DNA of 64,000 nt from Pseudomonas sp. HOU2 (lineage in GTDB: Bacteria; Pseudomonadota; Gammaproteobacteria; Pseudomonadales; Pseudomonadaceae), in the NCBI RefSeq assembly GCF_040729435.1, contig NZ_CP160398.1, forward strand, positions 1,922,001 through 1,986,000. The letters run 5' to 3'. Both the position numbers and the translations under genes were made by a program. This document shows, piece by piece, positions 57,413 to 64,000 of the stretch; positions within the stretch are counted from its first letter, which is position 1, and the number at the start of each line of letters is the position of its first letter. Under the pieces are notes generated by a model. It searched no databases. It worked only from the letters and a program-made list of their open reading frames with translations, and was not told the origin of the DNA.

Positions 57413-57602
57413 GGCAGCTCCAGGCTCGGTATCAACAGAAAAATCCTGCGCTGGATTCTAGGCCATCACATCGCAAAAGGCTCTAGCGCAAGCCCCGTTT
57501 TCCGGGCGCTGCAGGCGAATCGCCGGACTATCGTCGCGGCGATTCGCAGGATCATTCAGCAGGCTGATAGTTTAATTGTGACCGATGGTTCACTTTCGAC
57601 CT

Positions 57603-57644
57603 TTGACAGGTTTGTTTCTTGTCTATATTTTTTCGAATCTGAAT
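57603..57644 (+). promoter_or_regulatory. glpF promoter with GlpR-operator-like site
   Basis: TTGACA at 57603-57608, with a TATATTTTTTCG stretch supplying a -10 at 57624-57631 (spacer 15-17). Overlapping it is TTTTTTCGAATCTGAAT (57628-57644), which resembles the GlpR half-site type TTCGAA/ATGTTCGAT. Repression by GlpR at this place is inferred from the nearby glpR gene. Confidence 0.45.
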
Positions 57645-57774
57645 AATGTAAGAATTATCGTCACCGCAGCACCCAGCAGTAAACCGGGAACAGGGTGGGG
57701 ATCCTGCCCCGGGGAAAATCGCGCCTTGCCCTGACGGCAAATGCGCCAGACAACAACAAAAATCGAGGTTTTCA

Positions 57775-58626
57775 ATGACAACTGCTTTACCGCAACCATC
57801 GCTATCGGGCCAATGCCTGGCCGAATTTCTGGGTACTGCACTGCTGATCTTTTTCGGCACCGGGTGTGTCGCCGCGCTCAAGGTCGCGGGCGCCAGCTTC
57901 GGCCTGTGGGAAATCAGCATCATCTGGGGCGTCGGCGTGAGCATGGCGATCTACCTCACCGCCGGGGTTTCCGGCGCGCATCTGAACCCCGCTGTCAGCA
58001 TTGCCCTGAGCATTTTTGCCGACTTCGAAAAGCGCAAACTGCCGTTCTATATCCTGTCGCAGATCGCCGGCGCCTTCTGCGGCGCGCTGTTGGTGTACAC
58101 GCTGTACAGCAACCTGTTCTTCGATTACGAACAAACTCACCAAATGGTGCGTGGCACCGCCGCCAGCCTTGAGCTGGCCTCGGTATTCTCGACCTTCCCC
58201 AATCCGGTGCTCTCCACAGCTCAGGCATTCCTTGTCGAGATGATCATCACCGCGATCCTGATGGGTGTGATCATGGCCCTGACCGACGACAACAACGGTC
58301 TGCCGAAAGGCCCGATGGCCCCGCTGCTGATCGGTTTGCTGATTGCCGTGATCGGCAGCTCGATGGGCCCGCTGACCGGTTTTGCGATGAACCCGGCGCG
58401 TGACTTCGGTCCGAAACTGATGACTTTCTTCGCCGGCTGGGGTGAAATTTCCTTCACTGGCGGCCGCGATATTCCGTACTTCCTGATTCCGATTTTTGCA
58501 CCGATTGTCGGTGCCTGCCTCGGCGCTGCCGGGTATCGCGGGCTCATCGCCCGTCACCTGACCGGCGCCACACCTGCTACAAAGGATGCAGAACCGGCCA
58601 TTGACGGCAAACCAAGAACTTCTTGA
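57775..58626 (+). CDS. glpF: Glycerol uptake facilitator GlpF
   Basis: 283 aa aquaglyceroporin with six helices and the two half-helices marked by NPA: HLNPAVSIALSIF (N71) and FAMNPARDFGPKL (N206). The second motif with RD after NPA is typical of glycerol facilitators rather than water channels. First gene of glpF-glpK, 78 bases apart. Confidence 0.95.
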   Translation: MTTALPQPSLSGQCLAEFLGTALLIFFGTGCVAALKVAGASFGLWEISIIWGVGVSMAIYLTAGVSGAHLNPAVSIALSIFADFEKRKLPFYILSQIAGAFCGALLVYTLYSNLFFDYEQTHQMVRGTAASLELASVFSTFPNPVLSTAQAFLVEMIITAILMGVIMALTDDNNGLPKGPMAPLLIGLLIAVIGSSMGPLTGFAMNPARDFGPKLMTFFAGWGEISFTGGRDIPYFLIPIFAPIVGACLGAAGYRGLIARHLTGATPATKDAEPAIDGKPRTS

Positions 58627-60207
<1,581 letters not shown>

Positions 60208-60302
60208 GCCAACCTTCAGAGACTGATAGGCAACTAACTGGTCGGGAGCGGATTCCTGCGGCATCATGGGCAAATTTTGCACGGCAGCCCAAAGGAAGCC
60301 CC

Positions 60303-61058
60303 ATGAATCTGCCTCCCCGTCAGCAGCAAATCCTCGAGCTGGTCCGCGAACGCGGCTATGTGAGCATCGAGGAAATGGCGACGCTGTTCGTTGTTACCCC
60401 GCAAACCATCCGCCGCGACATCAATCAGCTCGCGGAAGCCAATCTGTTGCGTCGCTACCATGGCGGCGCGGCCTATGATTCCAGCGTCGAAAACACCGCC
60501 TACGCGATGCGCGCCGACCAGATGCGCGACGAAAAACAACGCATCGGCGAAGCCATCGCTGCGCAGATCCCCGATCACGCCTCGCTGTTCATCAACATCG
60601 GCACCACCACCGAATCGATTGCCCGCGCCCTGCTCAACCATAGTCACCTGAAAATCATCACCAACAACCTGAACGTCGCCTCGATGCTCAGCGCCAAGGA
60701 TGATTTCGATGTGCTGCTGACCGGCGGCAATGTGCGTCGTGACGGCGGTGTGGTGGGTCAGGCGAGTGTGGATTTCATCAATCAGTTCAAGGTCGATTTC
60801 GCGCTGGTGGGCATCAGTGGCATCGACGAAGACGGCAGCCTGCTGGACTTCGATTATCAGGAAGTGCGGGTTTCCCAGGCGATCATCGCCAATGCGCGAC
60901 AGGTGATCCTGGCGGCGGACTCGAGCAAGTTCGGGCGTAACGCGATGATTCGCCTCGGTCCGATCAGCCTGATCGATTGCCTGGTGACCGATCAGCAACC
61001 CGTGCCGGCGCTGGCGCAGTTGCTGAGCCAGCACAAGATTCGTCTGGAAGTCGTTTAA
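60303..61058 (+). CDS. glpR: GlpR, DeoR-family repressor of the glycerol regulon
   Basis: 251 aa. The DeoR helix-turn-helix is [41 protein letters not shown] (about 17-57). The effector domain has [15 protein letters not shown] and the family mark [21 protein letters not shown]. It is inactivated by glycerol 3-phosphate in pseudomonads. It lies between glpK and glpD; operator-like sites occur before glpF and glpD. Confidence 0.93.
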   Translation: MNLPPRQQQILELVRERGYVSIEEMATLFVVTPQTIRRDINQLAEANLLRRYHGGAAYDSSVENTAYAMRADQMRDEKQRIGEAIAAQIPDHASLFINIGTTTESIARALLNHSHLKIITNNLNVASMLSAKDDFDVLLTGGNVRRDGGVVGQASVDFINQFKVDFALVGISGIDEDGSLLDFDYQEVRVSQAIIANARQVILAADSSKFGRNAMIRLGPISLIDCLVTDQQPVPALAQLLSQHKIRLEVV

Positions 61059-61079
61059 CCCCCACTTGGCGCAGCTCCC

Positions 61080-61214
61080 CTGTGGCGAGGGAGCTTGCTC
61101 CCGCTGGGCTGCGAAGCGGCCCCAAAACCATATAATCCAGTGCCTCCAGCCACTTCCTGCGCATCGGATGTACGACGGCTCCGCCGCCGAGCGGGAGCAA
61201 GCTCCCTCGCCACA
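61080..61214. repeat. REPIN-like pair of GAGGGAGCTTGCTCCC palindromes
   Basis: Two inverted copies of the class about 90 bases apart, between glpR and glpD in the same direction, possibly separating their transcripts. Confidence 0.87.
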
Positions 61215-61232
61215 AAGATCATCTGCGCCTTG

Positions 61233-61353
61233 ATAATGTTCGAAAATTTTCTTTTGGCCGCCCTTCGATGAGTTTTTTCAATCGAAGGCGACTGGCTGCG
61301 CGCGGCTTTATGGGCTACCATTTTCGCAAATGAACATTTATGTTCGATTTCCA
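61233..61353 (+). promoter_or_regulatory. Cluster of GlpR-operator-like sites upstream of glpD
   Basis: ATAATGTTCGAAAAT at 61233-61247 and TTTATGTTCGATTTCC at 61338-61353 both contain the ATGTTCGA core of the E. coli GlpR half-site; TTTTCGCAAAT at 61321-61331 is a weaker neighbour. They span the 150 bases before the glpD ATG, in an otherwise gene-free region. Confidence 0.5.
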
Positions 61354-61386
61354 AGACAGAAAATCAAAAGAGCCCGAGGCCAGCCG

Positions 61387-62922
61387 ATGTCCACCTCTAC
61401 CTTGCGTACGCCCCCTATCTCCGAGATCTACGATGTTGCCGTGATTGGCGGCGGGATCAATGGCGTGGGGATCGCAGCGGATGCCGCCGGTCGCGGTCTG
61501 TCGGTGTTCCTTTGCGAAAAAGATGACCTGGCCAGCCACACCTCGTCGGCCAGCAGCAAACTGATCCACGGTGGCCTGCGCTACCTCGAACATTACGAAT
61601 TCCGACTGGTGCGTGAAGCACTGGCCGAGCGCGAAGTGCTGCTGGCCAAGGCGCCGCACATCGTCAAGCCGATGCGTTTCGTGCTGCCGCACCGTCCGCA
61701 CCTGCGTCCGGCGTGGATGATTCGCGCCGGCCTGTTTCTCTATGACAACCTCGGCAAGCGCGAAAAGCTGCCAGGTTCGAAAAGCCTGAAATTCGGCGCC
61801 GACAGCGCGCTGAAGAGCGAAATCACCAAAGGCTTCGAATACTCCGATTGCTGGGTCGATGACGCCCGCCTCGTGGTCCTGAATGCCATGGCCGCGCGGG
61901 AAAAAGGCGCCCACGTGCACACCCAGACCCGTTGCGTCAGCGCCCGCCGCGCCAAGGGCCTGTGGCACCTGAGCCTGGAGCGCGCCGATGGCAGCCTGTT
62001 TTCGATCACCGCCAAGGCGCTGGTGAACGCCGCCGGCCCGTGGGTCGCCAAGTTCATCCGTGACGACCTGAAGATGGAATCGCCGTACGGCATCCGCCTG
62101 ATTCAGGGCAGCCACATCATCGTGCCGAAACTGTACGAAGGTGATCACGCGCACATCCTGCAAAACGAAGATCAGCGCATCGTCTTCACCATTCCGTACC
62201 TGAACCACTTCACCCTGATCGGCACCACCGACCGTGAATACACCGGCGATCCGGCGAAAGTGGCAATCACCGACGGCGAAACCGATTACCTGCTGAAAGT
62301 GGTCAACGCCCACTTCAAGAAGCAGATCAGCCGCGATGACATCCAGCACAGCTACTCGGGCGTCCGTCCGCTGTGCAATGACGAATCCGACAACCCGTCC
62401 GCTGTGACCCGCGACTACACCCTGGCGCTGTCCGGTGGCGGCGAAGAAGCACCGCTGCTGTCAGTGTTCGGCGGCAAGCTGACCACCTACCGCAAACTCG
62501 CCGAGTCGGCGATGGCCCAACTGATGCCGTACTTCACCCAGATGCGCCCGAGCTGGACCGCCACCGCGACCCTGCCCGGCGGCGAAGACATGACCACCCC
62601 GCAGGCCTTGAGCGCGCAGATTCGCGACAAGTTCGACTTCGTCCCGACCGAGATCGCCCGCCGCTGGGCCACCACCTACGGCAGCCGCACCTGGCGCATG
62701 CTCGAAGGCGTGGAAACCCTGGCCGACATGGGCGAACACCTCGGCGGCGGCCTCTACACCCGTGAAGTCGATTACCTGTGCAGTGAAGAATGGGCCACCA
62801 CCGCTCACGACATCCTGTGGCGCCGCAGCAAACTGGGCCTGTTCACCACCCCGGCCGAGCAAGAGAAATTGGCGGCGTACCTGGGCAAGGTCGAGCAGAA
62901 CCGCAAGATTGAAGCGGCATGA
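61387..62922 (+). CDS. glpD: Aerobic glycerol-3-phosphate dehydrogenase
   Basis: 511 aa FAD enzyme on the inner face of the membrane, passing electrons from glycerol 3-phosphate to quinone. FAD motif DVAVIGGGINGVGIAADAAGRG near residue 17-38; SSKLIHGGLRYLEHYEF is the GlpD/substrate block; GVRPLC and VFGGKLTTYRKLAE follow. ATG 61387 begins MSTSTLRTPP; an upstream ATG at 61330 overlaps a GlpR-like site. Its own terminator follows. Confidence 0.96.
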   Translation: MSTSTLRTPPISEIYDVAVIGGGINGVGIAADAAGRGLSVFLCEKDDLASHTSSASSKLIHGGLRYLEHYEFRLVREALAEREVLLAKAPHIVKPMRFVLPHRPHLRPAWMIRAGLFLYDNLGKREKLPGSKSLKFGADSALKSEITKGFEYSDCWVDDARLVVLNAMAAREKGAHVHTQTRCVSARRAKGLWHLSLERADGSLFSITAKALVNAAGPWVAKFIRDDLKMESPYGIRLIQGSHIIVPKLYEGDHAHILQNEDQRIVFTIPYLNHFTLIGTTDREYTGDPAKVAITDGETDYLLKVVNAHFKKQISRDDIQHSYSGVRPLCNDESDNPSAVTRDYTLALSGGGEEAPLLSVFGGKLTTYRKLAESAMAQLMPYFTQMRPSWTATATLPGGEDMTTPQALSAQIRDKFDFVPTEIARRWATTYGSRTWRMLEGVETLADMGEHLGGGLYTREVDYLCSEEWATTAHDILWRRSKLGLFTTPAEQEKLAAYLGKVEQNRKIEAA

Positions 62923-62941
62923 TTTGAACATCGCTTAAACG

Positions 62942-62976
62942 AAAGCCCCTGAATTGAGAGATTCAGGGGCTTTTTT
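62942..62976 (+). terminator. Intrinsic terminator after glpD
   Basis: Stem AAAGCCCCTGAAT / ATTCAGGGGCTTT with GAGAG loop and T6 tail. Confidence 0.93.
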
Positions 62977-63000
62977 GTTTATCCGCGCCGGACATTGAAC

Positions 63001-63099
63001 CTGTGGCGAGGGAGCTTGCTCCCGCTGGGTCGCGTAGCGGCCCTTTCATAAAAGCGGGCCTGCTGCGCAGTCCAGCGGGAGCAAGCTCCCTCGCCACAA
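63001..63099. repeat. REPIN-like pair of GAGGGAGCTTGCTCCC palindromes
   Basis: Two inverted copies of the class about 50 bases apart; the right arm ends six bases before an AauR-type site. Confidence 0.87.
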
Positions 63100-63104
63100 C
63101 AGCG

Positions 63105-63149
63105 TTCGGTTTTCCGAACGCGACCTCCCGGTCAATTCGGATAACCGGA
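63105..63149. promoter_or_regulatory. Two AauR-type activator sites
   Basis: TTCGGTTTTCCGAA (63105-63118) is an exact match to the remembered AauR consensus TTCGG-N4-CCGAA. TTCGGATAACCGGA (63136-63149) matches with one change. They lie about 80-120 bases before the sigma-54 promoter, as expected for enhancer-type activation of acidic amino-acid uptake genes. Confidence 0.7.
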
Positions 63150-63224
63150 TCAGTTCCAGCCAAAAACACCGACATAAAACTTTAATCACTTTATAAATCA
63201 AGCCATTAGCCACTAGCGACTGCT

Positions 63225-63241
63225 CTGGCACGACTCATGCT
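63225..63241 (+). promoter_or_regulatory. Sigma-54 (RpoN) promoter of the glutamate/aspartate transporter
   Basis: CTGGCACGACTCATGCT fits YTGGCACGRNNNTTGCW at all defined positions but one (A for T in the -12 element); GG and GC have the required spacing. The transcript would begin about 105 bases before the gene. Confidence 0.75.
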
Positions 63242-63356
63242 CTACACTCTCTCGACGAATGCCTGCCGTGCCAACACTTCAGGAGCCGTCAGGCATTCGA
63301 AGCACAAAAGGGCCGACGAACTGGCTCCATAAAAAAAACAATTCGAGGAAAATTTG

Positions 63357-64000
63357 ATGCGCATCGTTCCCCATATCCTGGGCGCAGCCATTGCGGCCGC
63401 TCTGATCAGCACGCCAGTTTTCGCCGCCGAACTCACCGGCACCCTGAAGAAAATCAACGATTCCGGCACTATCACCCTCGCTCACCGCGACAGCTCCATC
63501 CCGTTTTCCTACATCGCGGATGCTTCCGGCAAGCCAGTGGGCTACTCCCACGACATTCAACTGGCCATCGTTGAAGCCCTGAAAAAAGACCTGAACAAGC
63601 CAGACCTGCAGGTCAAATACAACCTGGTGACCTCGCAAACCCGTATCCCGCTGATCCAGAACGGCACCGCGGATATCGAGTGCGGTTCCACCACTAACAA
63701 CGCCGAGCGCGCCCAGCAAGTCGACTTCACCGTCAACATCTTCGAAATCGGCACCCGTCTGCTGGTCAAGAAAGACAAGGATGGCAACCCGTCCTACAAA
63801 GACTTCGCCGACCTCAAAGGCAAAAACGTCGTGACCACTGCCGGTACCACGTCCGAGCGCATCATCAAAGCGATGAACGCCGACAAGCAGATGGGCATGA
63901 ACATCATCTCCGCCAAGGACCACGGTGAATCCTTCAACATGCTGGAAAGCGGCCGCGCCGTTGCCTTCATGATGGACGACGCCCTGCTGGCCGGCGAAGA
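63357..64000 (+). CDS. gltI: Glutamate/aspartate ABC transporter periplasmic binding protein (3' truncated by window)
   Basis: 214 codons are visible; the gene continues past the window. Signal peptide MRIVPHILGAAIAAALISTPVFA, then a solute-binding family 3 fold: SGTITLAHRDSSIPFSYIADASGKPVGYSHDIQLAIVEAL, IPLIQNGTADIECGSTTNNAERAQQVDFT, and GKNVVTTAGTTSERIIKAMN. The SPFSY-type and GSTTNN regions are as in GltI/AatJ. An AGGAA precedes ATG 63357. Upstream AauR sites and the sigma-54 promoter support the AatJ assignment (aatJ in pseudomonad naming). Permease genes would follow outside the window. Confidence 0.9.
   Translation, partial: MRIVPHILGAAIAAALISTPVFAAELTGTLKKINDSGTITLAHRDSSIPFSYIADASGKPVGYSHDIQLAIVEALKKDLNKPDLQVKYNLVTSQTRIPLIQNGTADIECGSTTNNAERAQQVDFTVNIFEIGTRLLVKKDKDGNPSYKDFADLKGKNVVTTAGTTSERIIKAMNADKQMGMNIISAKDHGESFNMLESGRAVAFMMDDALLAGE

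Overview
The window is a chromosomal segment of a fluorescent pseudomonad, most likely Pseudomonas fluorescens group (koreensis/Pf0-1-like). The grounds are the high GC content, the gene order, and three families of short intergenic palindromes typical of that group. From memory, the gene order follows blocks of P. aeruginosa PAO1: argP-lysE-sodB-bifA through icmP, mexVW, inaA, colRS, groEL/ES, fxsA (about PA4363-PA4389); then mrp-metG-rnf-nth-PA3496 (about PA3481-PA3496); then argG-motY-pyrC-rnt-prx-bfd-bfrB-grxD-argF (about PA3525-PA3538); then glpFKRD (about PA3581-PA3584). No rRNA, tRNA, CRISPR array, transposase or prophage was seen.

Layout. 1-5.5 kb: end of a LysR regulator, a small membrane peptide, pobR/pobA (4-hydroxybenzoate hydroxylation), a 14-TM MFS exporter, a secreted double-Cache protein. 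5.7-9.8 kb: coiled-coil membrane protein, SDR-type dehydratase, argP regulator, ACT protein and the ArgO/LysE exporter. 9.9-18.6 kb: Fe-superoxide dismutase, c-di-GMP phosphodiesterase BifA, and an iron-linked cluster of two imelysins, a di-haem protein and a DUF1513 protein behind a Fur-like dyad. 18.8-29 kb: MexVW-type RND pump, then the envelope-stress region (InaA kinase, methyltransferase, ColRS, LtaS-like sulfatase-fold enzyme) with ColR-box-like sites before both flanking operons. 29-37 kb: GroESL, FxsA, HugZ, an SDR, ApbC/Mrp and MetG.

37.4-42.3 kb: an Rnf/Rsx operon (rnfA-B-D-G-E-nth) with no rnfC. Its RnfB lacks the usual membrane anchor and instead carries a 275-residue alanine/lysine/glutamate-rich tail resembling the tail of RnfC. 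This is the most unusual item here. 42.3-44.4 kb: an orphan response regulator and an AT-rich islet holding one unrecognised membrane protein, at the junction between two conserved blocks. 44.4-56.8 kb: argG, motY, pyrC-rnt, peroxiredoxin, bfd/bfrB iron storage, grxD, a cytoplasmic molybdopterin enzyme, argF coupled to an orphan ABC ATPase, PhzF. 56.9-64 kb: YbaK deacylase, the complete glycerol regulon glpF-glpK-glpR-glpD with GlpR-type sites, and the start of an acidic amino-acid ABC transporter gene behind AauR-type sites and a sigma-54 promoter.

The gene-free gaps are mostly filled by palindromic REP-type elements at gene 3' ends and by simple intrinsic terminators. All family assignments come from reading the translated sequence and from remembered family motifs; no database search was run.
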